From NCBI RefSeq assembly GCF_000813345.1, contig NZ_BBQF01000003.1, positions 124,001 to 188,000 of the forward strand: DNA of 64,000 nt. The letters are read 5' to 3'. The position numbers and the translations under genes were made by a program. This document shows, piece after piece, positions 7,784-16,075 of this stretch. This DNA comes from Sulfurospirillum arsenophilum NBRC 109478. GTDB lineage: Bacteria; Campylobacterota; Campylobacteria; Campylobacterales; Sulfurospirillaceae. The notes under the pieces are model-generated. The model searched no databases, was not told the DNA's origin, and saw nothing but the letters and a program-made list of their open reading frames with translations. The first letter of the stretch is position 1, and the number at the start of each line of letters is the position of its first letter.

Positions 7784-8119
7784 TATAAATCTTTTTATAT
7801 GGTGTTATATTTTGTTCTATTCTCTCTTATTTTAGGGATTCTCATAAAAGTAGACATGATGCGTTTTTATATGGTTTCATCTCTTATACCGTACCCAAAA
7901 CGTACCCAAATACTTTCTATCCATCATGAAATACCATAAGTATGTAGCACAAAAAAGTTACTTTTAACTAATAAATTTAATCTTAAAAATAATTATTACA
8001 TTAATGTTACGTTAGATTGTTAATATTCGTTTGCAAAAAAATTAAATCTAAAATTTAATAATTTAATGCATTTATGGGTTGTTCATTGTGAGCAAGAAAA
8101 CGTTATGAAAGGGGACTTT
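7784..8119. other. Gene-free left end of the island with direct repeats
   Basis: This ~335-bp AT-rich stretch has no convincing gene. TTTTTATATGGT occurs at 7792-7803 and again at 7864-7875, and GTACCCAAAA/GTACCCAAAT lie side by side at 7891-7911. Repeats like these beside an attachment site could be integrase or excisionase arm sites. The promoter of the following small gene must lie at the right end (about 7980-8100). Confidence 0.5.
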
Positions 8120-8290
8120 ATGGAGTTTTTAGAACTAACACTTCTAATTATCAGTGCTTTCACGATCTGGAAAAAACCGGAAAAAGAGGCAAGGGCATTT
8201 AAGTTATTAGTTGGGGTATTTGTAGTGGTTGCATTTATATTTTTTGCAATTGATTTACAATTTTTCATATTACCTCCAATCAATTTATAA
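8120..8290 (+). CDS. Small membrane protein upstream of DsbI, Dba-like position
   Basis: The 56-residue product has two hydrophobic stretches (about residues 3-16 and 28-51) separated by a charged KKPEKEAR turn. It resembles nothing I can name by sequence. Its position 12 bp before a dsbI-type gene is that of dba in Campylobacter jejuni, where a short protein is co-expressed with DsbI. The ATG at 8120 follows AAAGGGG, while upstream in-frame starts lack a ribosome site. Assignment as Dba rests on context alone. Confidence 0.55.
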   Translation: MEFLELTLLIISAFTIWKKPEKEARAFKLLVGVFVVVAFIFFAIDLQFFILPPINL

Positions 8291-8302
8291 AAGGAAATTA
8301 AT

Positions 8303-9811
8303 ATGGAAAAAAAAACGAAATTTTACACATTAATATCCCTAGCCATTTTAGGGATTATTGTTTTTCCCGTTGGAATTGCAAATATTATTTTAGGGTATAT
8401 GTTAGGTGATTCTCCTTGTACGAGTTGTTGGTCGTTAAGAATTACTATGATTATTATTGCGACTGCGGCACTGTTCATTGTAAGATATGGATTAAGGCTT
8501 AAATATGTGGGAGTTATCTTAATAGCGGCAGCATATGGATTATGGAACGCATTTTGGCATTTAGGGTTTTATGGACAATTAGATATGGGGCAAGGACAAG
8601 CCTTAATGATCTTCAATCTACATACACAGTTATGGGCCGGTGTTGTTATGTGGTCTGTCATTTTATTCTTTGCACTTATTTTGTTATTTGCGGCTCCATC
8701 AAATAAAGAGTTAGTCGATGAGATGCAAAATAATAATTATCGAAAATTAACAAAAATTAACAATCTTGCATTTATCGTTTTTCTAGGTATTGTGTCTTCA
8801 AATGCATTTCAAGCATTTATTTTAGTTGGTCCACCACCATTTACAGCACCCGATACACCAGCAAGATTTACGTTAAATCCAAAATACATTTCATGGCAAA
8901 CTGGTTTAACCAAGCTCTTTTCAGATCCTTCGTGGAGAGGTCCTATGGGTGTGAGTGATCCTGATTTATCTACCAAACCAACGGATGTTATAACTTTTGA
9001 TAACAATTATGAAAATTCACCTTTAACGATCAACCATCATTTGCAGATTGCTTCTCAAAAAGAGATAGCATTAGATGTTAACGGTCCAATTAGCTCCATA
9101 AGATTTGATGCACAAAATAATCGTTTTGCATTTACAACAGAGAAATGGGGGCTATATTTAGCAAATAAAAGCTTGACAACAATTGAAAAACATTTTGTTT
9201 TAGATCCACTCTATTTCCCAGTTATTCTAAATTTTATCGGTGTTGATTTTATAGAAGATGAAATTAAAGTTATGGGATATAACAAAGCATATATTAGAGT
9301 AAAATCAGATGATAATGCAGATGAAATTGTAGGATTTCCTGATTTTCATGAAGGTGCAAATCAATTTACAAAAGTTAAAAGAACGATGTTTCAAACGGTT
9401 AGATCCAAAACACGTTACATCGAAAGTTTTGCTGTAGATAAAAAATACAGTTATGCTGTTACGGTACCAGATAATTTACAACAAGATTTGGTCTTGATTA
9501 AACAATCAAATGCAGATGAACTATTATCGGCAGAAGTCATACCTGAAATTGGTGCAACTGTTGAATTGAAAGATGGTCGGACAATTGGAGAACTCTATAT
9601 AACAGCTCTTAGTTACAAGGACGGTAAGCTCTACGCAGCAAGTAAAAACTTCAATACGATTATTGTCATTGACGTTGCTACTGATGAAATCATCGATACT
9701 TATGCATTTCCAAAAGAAATTACAAATATTAGAGGATTGGACTTTATCAATAATCAAATGTGCGTAGTAAGTTATCAAAAAAATAAAAACATAGTGTATT
9801 ACTTAAAATAA
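8303..9811 (+). CDS. dsbI: DsbI-type disulfide oxidoreductase with C-terminal propeller-like domain
   Basis: Residues 1-180 form a DsbB-like membrane domain with about five helices and one periplasmic Cys pair (DSPCTSCWSLR, residues ~37-47). Residues ~200-502 are a soluble periplasmic domain with repeated beta-type segments (for example NRFAFTTEKWGLYLA and NTIIVIDVATDEI), consistent with a beta-propeller. Campylobacter and Helicobacter DsbI have this fusion. It would pass electrons from a DsbA-like partner to quinone. The second Cys pair of classical DsbB is not visible, the only other Cys being near the C-terminus, which is unusual. It precedes the Mo enzyme on the same strand, with a hairpin between them. 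AT-rich codon use matches the island. Confidence 0.72.
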   Translation: MEKKTKFYTLISLAILGIIVFPVGIANIILGYMLGDSPCTSCWSLRITMIIIATAALFIVRYGLRLKYVGVILIAAAYGLWNAFWHLGFYGQLDMGQGQALMIFNLHTQLWAGVVMWSVILFFALILLFAAPSNKELVDEMQNNNYRKLTKINNLAFIVFLGIVSSNAFQAFILVGPPPFTAPDTPARFTLNPKYISWQTGLTKLFSDPSWRGPMGVSDPDLSTKPTDVITFDNNYENSPLTINHHLQIASQKEIALDVNGPISSIRFDAQNNRFAFTTEKWGLYLANKSLTTIEKHFVLDPLYFPVILNFIGVDFIEDEIKVMGYNKAYIRVKSDDNADEIVGFPDFHEGANQFTKVKRTMFQTVRSKTRYIESFAVDKKYSYAVTVPDNLQQDLVLIKQSNADELLSAEVIPEIGATVELKDGRTIGELYITALSYKDGKLYAASKNFNTIIVIDVATDEIIDTYAFPKEITNIRGLDFINNQMCVVSYQKNKNIVYYLK

Positions 9812-9819
9812 AAGAGGTG

Positions 9820-9850
9820 ATAGCGCTAAAACATAATGCTTTAGCGCTAT
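9820..9850 (+). terminator. Hairpin after dsbI
   Basis: ATAGCGCTAAA (9820-9830) pairs perfectly with TTTAGCGCTAT (9840-9850). Only TTTGG follows, so it may be a weak terminator or attenuator between dsbI and the oxidoreductase operon. Confidence 0.6.
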
Positions 9851-9865
9851 TTGGCGTAGTACAAA

Positions 9866-12229
9866 ATGATAACAAAGGAGAAGTCTTTGCAAGTAGAACA
9901 AAAAGACTTAAGTATAAGTCGTAGGAATTTTTTAAAAAGCAGTAGCTTGAGTTTGGCCGGCATTCAGCTTTTCGGTATGACGCAAATTCATGCAGATGAT
10001 GTTTTATTTAGCCCTAAAAAAGCACAAGGTAACTTTGAGCTTCATCATGTTACATGTCCTAGAAATTGTAGGGATGCATGTGCTTTAATCGCTGAAGTCA
10101 AAAATGGTGTCATGGTCGATATTAAAGGTGATTCTGCTCATCCTTTAACACAAGGAACAGCCTGTGTAAAAGGACATGCTTATAGAGAGTATTTATATGC
10201 TCCCGATAGAATTTTATACCCAATGAAAAGGGCAGGGAAAAAAGGTGAAGGGAAATGGGAACGCATCAGTTGGGATGAAGCCTTTGCTCTTACAGCTGAA
10301 AAATTTCAGCATATTATAAAAAACTATGGCGGTGAGGCCATTGCTGAGTTTGTATATTCTGGTAATGAGGGGTTTATCAGCAAAAAAATCGCCCCAGGAA
10401 ATTTCTTTGAAAAAGTTGGTGCAACACGTTTGATTCGAAATCCATGCGACTGGCCACGATATGCAGGGACACCTAGTGTTATTGGTACCGATTTTTCAAA
10501 AGATGCACTTGAATTTGGTCTATCAGATATGTATATTACGTGGGGATCTAATGAAGCATACACAGCAGTGCATTGGGCAAAATTTGGACAAGATGTACGA
10601 AAAAGAGGTGGGAAATTAATTACTATTAATACCATCAGAACGCCAATGGCAAACCAATCGGATATGTTTATTCAGTTAAAGCCTTCGACAGATCCAGCAT
10701 TTTGTTTAGGGGTATGTAAAGTTCTGATTGAAGAAAATTTATATAATAAAGAATTTGTTGCTAAATATACCATGGGTTTTGATGATCTAGTTAAAGAGAC
10801 GCAAGAATATACACTTACCCAATTAGCTGATGTATGTGGTATTACCGTTGCAGAGATTCAAGTTTTTGCAAGAGAATATGCTAAGGCAAAAGCCCCTGCC
10901 ATATCACATGGAGATGGCGGTCAAAGACACTTTAATGGTGCCCGATTGGTACGTGCTGTAACATTCTTACCTGTTCTAATCGGTGCTTTAACAAAACCAG
11001 GGGCAGGTCTTTTTTGGGCATATACGTATTTGGAACCCTGTTATGATATGGTAAAAGTTATGCCTACAGACCTTTCACCAAAAGACAGTAATGGCAAAAA
11101 AATAAAAAGGCAAACTGCAAATTATGTTCAATTTGGCCGAGCATTAAGAACAGATAACCCTACAAGTTTAGACACAGATTCTCAATCCTATAAAGAGGTC
11201 AAGTTAAAAACTGTTCTCAGGGCAGTAGTTAATTATAATACAAATTTGATGGTTACTGCTCCGAACACATCTTTAATTAAAAAAAGATTACTTGATGAAG
11301 ATTTATTTCTGGTTGTTTTGGACCCATTTTACACAGATACTGTAGATTATGCTGATATCGTTATGCCTGCTACAACATTCTTGGAGTCCGAAGATATTCA
11401 AAGCGATCAATGTTCAGGATTTGTAAGTTATAACGCTGCCGCAGCAAAACCTGTCGGCGAAAGCAAAACAAATTTAGAAATTTTTAATGGTTTAGCAAAA
11501 GCAATGGGATATCAAGAGGAATGTTTTTCTTGGACGGCAGAGGAAATTTTACGAATGATGTTAGATACAGGCTTCAATAAAAAGCAAGGAATTACATATG
11601 AAAAATTGAAGGTTAAAGGATGGATTAAACCTGATAGAACACATGAAACAGTTAAAGATTATTACCCATACTATCCATATAATGAGCCAAATAATTTAAT
11701 CTTTAAAACAGATTCTGGCAAATGTGAACTTTATTCTAAACAATTCAAAGAAGCTGGATTTCATCCTGTCATTGATCTTGGTACTGATGAAAGTTATTAT
11801 AAAGAGCATAAAGACTTTGGAGAGAATTATTTAAAACAATATCCATTATATTTTATGACTCCAGGGACTCAACTTGTCAATAACTCAAACTGGGGGAATA
11901 TTAAATATATTAGCCGACGTGTAATTTATGATGGTCATGCAGAGTTATTTATGACAAAGAAAGATGCGGATGCTCGAGCTATTAAAGAAGGTAGTGTCGT
12001 TATAGCTACTAATGAGTTAGGTAAAGCGTATTTTAGGGTAAGAATTATCTCTCAAATGAAACCGGGCATTGTGTATGCTTGGAATAATATCTGGTTAAAA
12101 ACAACTAGAACAAAAACCGGTAGTAATACGTTGTGCAGTGATGGAATTAGTGATATGGGACAAGGTTCTGTATATACAGCGACTTATATTGAAGTGAAAA
12201 AAGTACAGGAGGGACATGAAAATGCCTAA
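9866..12229 (+). CDS. Tat-exported molybdopterin oxidoreductase, catalytic subunit, substrate unknown
   Basis: This 787-residue DMSO-reductase-superfamily enzyme begins with a Tat signal (SRRNFLK, residues 18-24, then a hydrophobic stretch). Cys64, Cys68, Cys72 and Cys100 form a [4Fe-4S] site with C-x3-C-x3-C-x27-C spacing. Cofactor-domain landmarks include YPMKRAG and WERISWDEAF. The likely Mo/W ligand region is RNPCDWPRYAG, with Cys194 or Asp195 as candidates. The sequence most recalls the acetylene hydratase/thiosulfate/phenylacetyl-CoA-type branch and not formate dehydrogenase. The Fe-S and cytochrome b subunits that follow indicate periplasmic electron exchange with quinone. The start may be ATG 9866 or TTG 9887; the latter is better spaced behind AAAGGAG. 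Substrate and direction are unknown. Confidence 0.85.
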   Translation: MITKEKSLQVEQKDLSISRRNFLKSSSLSLAGIQLFGMTQIHADDVLFSPKKAQGNFELHHVTCPRNCRDACALIAEVKNGVMVDIKGDSAHPLTQGTACVKGHAYREYLYAPDRILYPMKRAGKKGEGKWERISWDEAFALTAEKFQHIIKNYGGEAIAEFVYSGNEGFISKKIAPGNFFEKVGATRLIRNPCDWPRYAGTPSVIGTDFSKDALEFGLSDMYITWGSNEAYTAVHWAKFGQDVRKRGGKLITINTIRTPMANQSDMFIQLKPSTDPAFCLGVCKVLIEENLYNKEFVAKYTMGFDDLVKETQEYTLTQLADVCGITVAEIQVFAREYAKAKAPAISHGDGGQRHFNGARLVRAVTFLPVLIGALTKPGAGLFWAYTYLEPCYDMVKVMPTDLSPKDSNGKKIKRQTANYVQFGRALRTDNPTSLDTDSQSYKEVKLKTVLRAVVNYNTNLMVTAPNTSLIKKRLLDEDLFLVVLDPFYTDTVDYADIVMPATTFLESEDIQSDQCSGFVSYNAAAAKPVGESKTNLEIFNGLAKAMGYQEECFSWTAEEILRMMLDTGFNKKQGITYEKLKVKGWIKPDRTHETVKDYYPYYPYNEPNNLIFKTDSGKCELYSKQFKEAGFHPVIDLGTDESYYKEHKDFGENYLKQYPLYFMTPGTQLVNNSNWGNIKYISRRVIYDGHAELFMTKKDADARAIKEGSVVIATNELGKAYFRVRIISQMKPGIVYAWNNIWLKTTRTKTGSNTLCSDGISDMGQGSVYTATYIEVKKVQEGHENA

Positions 12230-12779
12230 GAGTCAAAAAGGATTTTTATTCGATCAAAATTTTTGTATTGGTTGTAAAGCGTGTGAAGTGGCATGTCAAG
12301 TATATCATCAGCAAGAAGACATGATTGATTGGAGGCATGTAGATACATTTCTTATTCGTGAAAACAATATGGAAAAAGAGGTCTATCTATCACAAGCTTG
12401 CCATCATTGTCAAGAGCCTGCATGTATGAGCGTTTGTCCAACAAATGCTTATACTAAAAGGGATGATGGTATCGTAATATTAGATCGTGACAAATGTATC
12501 GGTTGTGGTTACTGTATGGAATCTTGCCAATATGGGGCAATTACTCTTCAAGGGAACGATAAAAAAGCACAAAAGTGTAATATGTGTGCTGAGAAGCAAG
12601 ATATTGGAGAGTTACCTGCATGTATTGCTGGATGTCCTGTAAAAGCTTTAAGGTTAGTAGATATAGTTGTTGCAGACGAGGCAGGCATGGTAAAAAGTGC
12701 CGTTGGTTTTAAACAATCAAGCCTTAAACCATCAATTAGGTTTTATCCAAAATTTAGAAGTGCGACTTTTCTCGGATAA
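12222..12779 (+). CDS. Four-cluster ferredoxin subunit (DmsB/PsrB-like)
   Basis: The ~185-residue protein has four cysteine groups: CIGCKACEVAC, CHHCQEPACMSVC, CIGCGYCMESC and CNMC followed later by CIAGC. This is the 4x[4Fe-4S] pattern of electron-transfer subunits in DMSO/polysulfide reductase complexes. It relays electrons between the catalytic subunit and the membrane cytochrome. It has no signal peptide, consistent with export together with the Tat-bearing partner. It overlaps the catalytic gene's stop. ATG 12222 is preferred over ATG 12216 because AGGAGGG lies only two bases before the latter. Confidence 0.92.
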   Translation: MPKSQKGFLFDQNFCIGCKACEVACQVYHQQEDMIDWRHVDTFLIRENNMEKEVYLSQACHHCQEPACMSVCPTNAYTKRDDGIVILDRDKCIGCGYCMESCQYGAITLQGNDKKAQKCNMCAEKQDIGELPACIAGCPVKALRLVDIVVADEAGMVKSAVGFKQSSLKPSIRFYPKFRSATFLG

Positions 12780-12832
12780 AGCCGAGTATTCAAAAGTATA
12801 TTTTAGAGTAAATTTATCTTAGGAGAAATTTT

Positions 12833-13522
12833 ATGAGCAATACAGTTAAAGCTTATCACCCTTTAGAGATGTCATTTCATAAAAACATGTTGCGATTTGT
12901 GATATTACTGATTATTAGTGGGTTGCCTTTTTTTTCAAAAATGTTTAGTTTTATTGCTTATGGGGTAGGATATCCCATAAGTGAGTTTCTCGGAAACGGG
13001 CAGCCTCTTTCTTCAGGGTTAGCTTTTTTAAGAGTCATTCATTGGAGTAGCGGATTTTTGTTAGCAGTGATTTCGGTTGTATTTTTATTTGCGATGCTTT
13101 CAAAAATTAATCGACTTAGTATTTGGCCAGATGTATGGGGTGTTGATGCGATTTTTGATGGTATTAAGCAAATGCGATTGCATTATCTTGAAAAAAAGTC
13201 AGGAAATTTTGGAAAAATGAATCTGGGTCAAAAAGCGAGTGCTTGGGTGATGTTTTTCACTATGGTTTTGCTTATTATTTCGGGTGTTTTATTAGTACTC
13301 AGAAATATTGACGGAAGTTTCTTGCCTAGCGATATTTCTCTTTTTCTAAGGAACATACATACGGTTAGTTTTATTGTGTTATTTTGTGTTTTAATGGTTC
13401 ATGTCTTTTTTGCACTTTTACCTTCTAATATTCATGCATACAAAGCCATGTTCCAAACCGGTGAAATGGATAGAGAGTATGTAAAAGAACATCATCCTTT
13501 GTGGTACAATAAACTAAAGTAG
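12833..13522 (+). CDS. Cytochrome b membrane subunit, formate-dehydrogenase-gamma type
   Basis: The 229-residue protein has four membrane helices. Similarity to FdnI-type cytochrome b556 is visible at the start of helix 1 (FHKNMLRFVILLIISG), in GQKASAWVMFFTMVLLIISGV and at the end (EHHPLWYNKL). Histidines in or near the helices (FHK, IHWSSGF, IHTVSF, MVHVFF) are candidate haem ligands. It anchors the complex and connects it to quinone. The gene follows the ferredoxin subunit by 53 bp and has an AGGAGAAATTTT ribosome site. Such a gamma-type anchor with a non-formate catalytic subunit is known in thiosulfate reductase-like enzymes. Confidence 0.88.
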   Translation: MSNTVKAYHPLEMSFHKNMLRFVILLIISGLPFFSKMFSFIAYGVGYPISEFLGNGQPLSSGLAFLRVIHWSSGFLLAVISVVFLFAMLSKINRLSIWPDVWGVDAIFDGIKQMRLHYLEKKSGNFGKMNLGQKASAWVMFFTMVLLIISGVLLVLRNIDGSFLPSDISLFLRNIHTVSFIVLFCVLMVHVFFALLPSNIHAYKAMFQTGEMDREYVKEHHPLWYNKLK

Positions 13523-13532
13523 AGAATTTTCA

Positions 13533-14168
13533 TTGAAAAATTTAGAATTCAAATATCATTTTGATATGGCGAACATCTACGATCTATTAAGAGATGTGTT
13601 TTTTAATCAGTGGACGCACGATAGTATTCAGAGTATGTTACAAAAAACAAAATTGTTACATGCAACATTTGGAAAGTCGGCGTTTATCAATAAGTTACAA
13701 AGTCTAGAGAGTGAAAAATTAGACTTTGCACGATGGGAGTATAATAGACTTTTCATCGGCCCAAGAAAGCCTTTAGCCCCTCCTTTTGAATCAGTGTATC
13801 GTTCGGATAAGAAGCTTCAGATGCAGCATTTTGCATTTGAAGTTAGGGAGTATTATGCACAAGTTGGGCTCGAAGTTGAGTTGAAAAATCAGTTCCCAGA
13901 TGATTTTATTGGGTTTGAATTTCAGTATCTTTTTTATATTTCACGTTTGATTGTCGAAGCTTTAAGCGAAGGAAAAGATGATGAGAAAAAGGAACTTTTA
14001 ATTATCAAACAAGAGTTCTTGAAAAATCATCCAAATCAATGGATGAACAAATTTTGCAATGACATCTTAACGGAAAGTAAGGAAGAAATATGGAAAAATC
14101 TTGCAGAATTGATTATTGAAGTTTTACATAAAGAAGATGAGATGAATCGTAAATATTTTATATTTTGA
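13533..14168 (+). CDS. TorD/DmsD-family chaperone for the Mo enzyme
   Basis: The 211-residue helical cytoplasmic protein has the TorD-family landmark GPRKPLAPPFESVYRSD in its middle and a later helix DFIGFEFQYLFYISRL. These chaperones bind the Tat signal or cofactor-free form of a molybdoenzyme and hold it until the cofactor is inserted. Its place as the fourth gene of the oxidoreductase cluster makes the enzyme at 9866 its evident client. The frame opens with TTG at 13533, and an ATG at 13566 is an alternative. A hairpin follows the stop and probably ends the operon. Confidence 0.85.
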   Translation: MKNLEFKYHFDMANIYDLLRDVFFNQWTHDSIQSMLQKTKLLHATFGKSAFINKLQSLESEKLDFARWEYNRLFIGPRKPLAPPFESVYRSDKKLQMQHFAFEVREYYAQVGLEVELKNQFPDDFIGFEFQYLFYISRLIVEALSEGKDDEKKELLIIKQEFLKNHPNQWMNKFCNDILTESKEEIWKNLAELIIEVLHKEDEMNRKYFIF

Positions 14169-14175
14169 TTTATTA

Positions 14176-14226
14176 TGAAGAGGCATTTTTGAATATATGA
14201 ATTATGATTATTTCAATGCCTCTTCA
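14176..14226 (+). terminator. Hairpin ending the oxidoreductase operon
   Basis: TGAAGAGGCATT (14176-14187) pairs perfectly with AATGCCTCTTCA (14215-14226) across a 27-base loop. It lies just after the chaperone stop and before the regulatory genes. Confidence 0.6.
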
Positions 14227-14252
14227 ACAGCGCTTTAAAGGAAAATAACGAT

Positions 14253-14915
14253 TTGAGAATATTATTATTAGAAGACGATTATAGCTATCGCCTAAGTATA
14301 AAAGAATTCCTTGAATCTTTTTCATTTGAGGTTCATGATTTCGAAAATGGGGAAGATGCATTAGAAGCAGTTTTAAATGATGTCTATGATTTACTGCTTC
14401 TTGATATTCGAGTGCCAAAAATTTCTGGTTATGAAGTCGTTAAAATAACCAGAGAACAAGAGATAGATATCCCTATTATTTTAATTACTTCCCTCACTGA
14501 CGTGGATGATTTAAGTACTGGTTATGATCTTGGATGCAACGACTACATTAGAAAGCCTTTTGCACTCAAAGAGTTGAAATATAGAATTAATCAAGCCATT
14601 AATACATTTCAGTATAAAACCCAAAAAAATAAAATCTCTCTACAGTACGAGTTTGTCTTTCATCTCGATACGTATGAGCTTTTCAAAAATAATCGTTGTA
14701 TTAAATTGACTTCTTTAGAGCAAAAAATTATTTCTTTTTTGGTTCAAAGAGTAGGGATATTTGTTAATCTTAATGAAATTATTAGTTCGCTTTGGGATGG
14801 AGAACTCATTACGGATGCAGATTTAAGAATGCATATTAAACGTATTCGGGATAAAACAGATAAAAATCTTATTTTAAATTCACGCGGGTTAGGTTATAAG
14901 ATTGAAAAAATTTAA
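14253..14915 (+). CDS. OmpR-type response regulator of the island
   Basis: The 220-residue protein has an N-terminal receiver domain (LLLEDDYSYR acidic pocket, phosphoacceptor Asp in LLLLDIRVPK, Thr/Ser in ITSLT, Lys in RKPF) and a C-terminal winged-helix DNA-binding domain (LTSLEQKIISFLV, RMHIKRIRDK, SRGLGYKI). It starts at a TTG behind AAAGGAAAATAACGA. It overlaps the histidine kinase start by 14 bases, so the two are translationally linked. The likely targets are the oxidoreductase operon and the sensor gene. Confidence 0.9.
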   Translation: MRILLLEDDYSYRLSIKEFLESFSFEVHDFENGEDALEAVLNDVYDLLLLDIRVPKISGYEVVKITREQEIDIPIILITSLTDVDDLSTGYDLGCNDYIRKPFALKELKYRINQAINTFQYKTQKNKISLQYEFVFHLDTYELFKNNRCIKLTSLEQKIISFLVQRVGIFVNLNEIISSLWDGELITDADLRMHIKRIRDKTDKNLILNSRGLGYKIEKI

Positions 14916-16074
14916 CGTTTCTATTGTTACATATTCATTAGTGTTATCTTTTTGCATTACTTCTGTCCTTTTTGCCTTATCATACTTTTATATTCACGAA
15001 CTTCACATTGCATTTGAAACACAAGAAAAGTATCAGACTTTAAACTATGTCAATAAAATTACCAAACAAAAAAGAACTATAAACGAATTTAAAGAATATC
15101 TATTTGGTACGTTAGAATCCTTTGTGTATAAGATTGCTCTCATTAGCAAAAATGGAGAAATCTTATATAGCACGTTTGAAAATATTCCTAAAATAGAACC
15201 TTTAAAGACAATGGATATTATAGATAATAAAATGATCTATTATGAGAGCAGTGATTTTTTAGAAGTAGGTACGTCTATAATCATTGTAGAAAAAGAATTG
15301 GATTATTTTGAAGTTAATAGAAAAGTGACCATTCTTCTAGTATTGATAGCTTGTTTTTTTCTCATATGTACTTTTTTTCTTTATATTCATACAAACAAAA
15401 TACATAATCTAATTAATAAAAATTTAGAACGATTTTTAAAAGATGCAATACACGAAATACGAACGCCTCTTGGAGTGATTCAAATCAATTTAGAATTTTT
15501 GGAAAGCAATTTAGAGGGTTCAATGCCCTTATTAAGAGCACAAGGCGCATTGCAAAATTTGATTTCTATTTATGAAGGAATAGAGTATTTTATTAAAGAC
15601 ACCAAAGTAACCTATAAAAAAGAGAAGATTGATTTTTCTTTTGCTTTGGCAAAACGAATAGAATTTTTTAAAATCTTAGCAGATATCAAAAAGCTCACAA
15701 TTGCCAGTCGTATTGACAAAGATATCGTGATAGAAGCTAATGTGATTGAAATACAGCGATTGATTGATAACAACCTCTCAAATGCCATTAAATATGCACG
15801 TGTAGGGACTATGATTGATATCGTTTTGGAATCTCATCCTAACGTTGGAAAATTAATTTTTTCAAATTACGGAGAGCAAATTATAGATGTAAATAAAATA
15901 TTTCAACGTTATTTTCGAGGAGATAATATTCGAGGAGGCTTTGGTTTGGGGTTAAACATTGTAAAGAATATATGTGAAAAGTATAAAATTACGATTCATG
16001 TAGACTCTCAAGATAATGGCTATACGACATTTATGTATGAAATTCCAAGAAAATATTTTTATAGGAAGCCTTAA
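14902..16074 (+). CDS. Sensor histidine kinase of the island
   Basis: The 390-residue protein has two membrane helices (about residues 7-29 and 143-165) around a ~110-residue periplasmic domain. A cytoplasmic kinase core follows: phosphoacceptor H-box DAIHEIRTPLG, N-box DNNLSNAIKYA and G-box GGFGLGLNIVKNI. No HAMP domain is obvious. It should phosphorylate the regulator encoded just upstream, whose gene it overlaps. The following solute-binding/PAS protein lies one base after its stop, suggesting that a ligand signal may reach this kinase through that partner. Confidence 0.9.
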   Translation: MKKFNVSIVTYSLVLSFCITSVLFALSYFYIHELHIAFETQEKYQTLNYVNKITKQKRTINEFKEYLFGTLESFVYKIALISKNGEILYSTFENIPKIEPLKTMDIIDNKMIYYESSDFLEVGTSIIIVEKELDYFEVNRKVTILLVLIACFFLICTFFLYIHTNKIHNLINKNLERFLKDAIHEIRTPLGVIQINLEFLESNLEGSMPLLRAQGALQNLISIYEGIEYFIKDTKVTYKKEKIDFSFALAKRIEFFKILADIKKLTIASRIDKDIVIEANVIEIQRLIDNNLSNAIKYARVGTMIDIVLESHPNVGKLIFSNYGEQIIDVNKIFQRYFRGDNIRGGFGLGLNIVKNICEKYKITIHVDSQDNGYTTFMYEIPRKYFYRKP

Positions 16075-16075
16075 A

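Noticed and set aside
7784-8119. Remains of an integrase gene at the left island end
   Set aside because: On neither strand did I find a readable recombinase segment; only short direct repeats are visible.
9866-12229. Naming the island enzyme acetylene hydratase or thiosulfate reductase
   Set aside because: The similarity I can see is to the broader branch. The hydratase lacks a Tat signal and membrane partners, and no residue pattern fixes a substrate.
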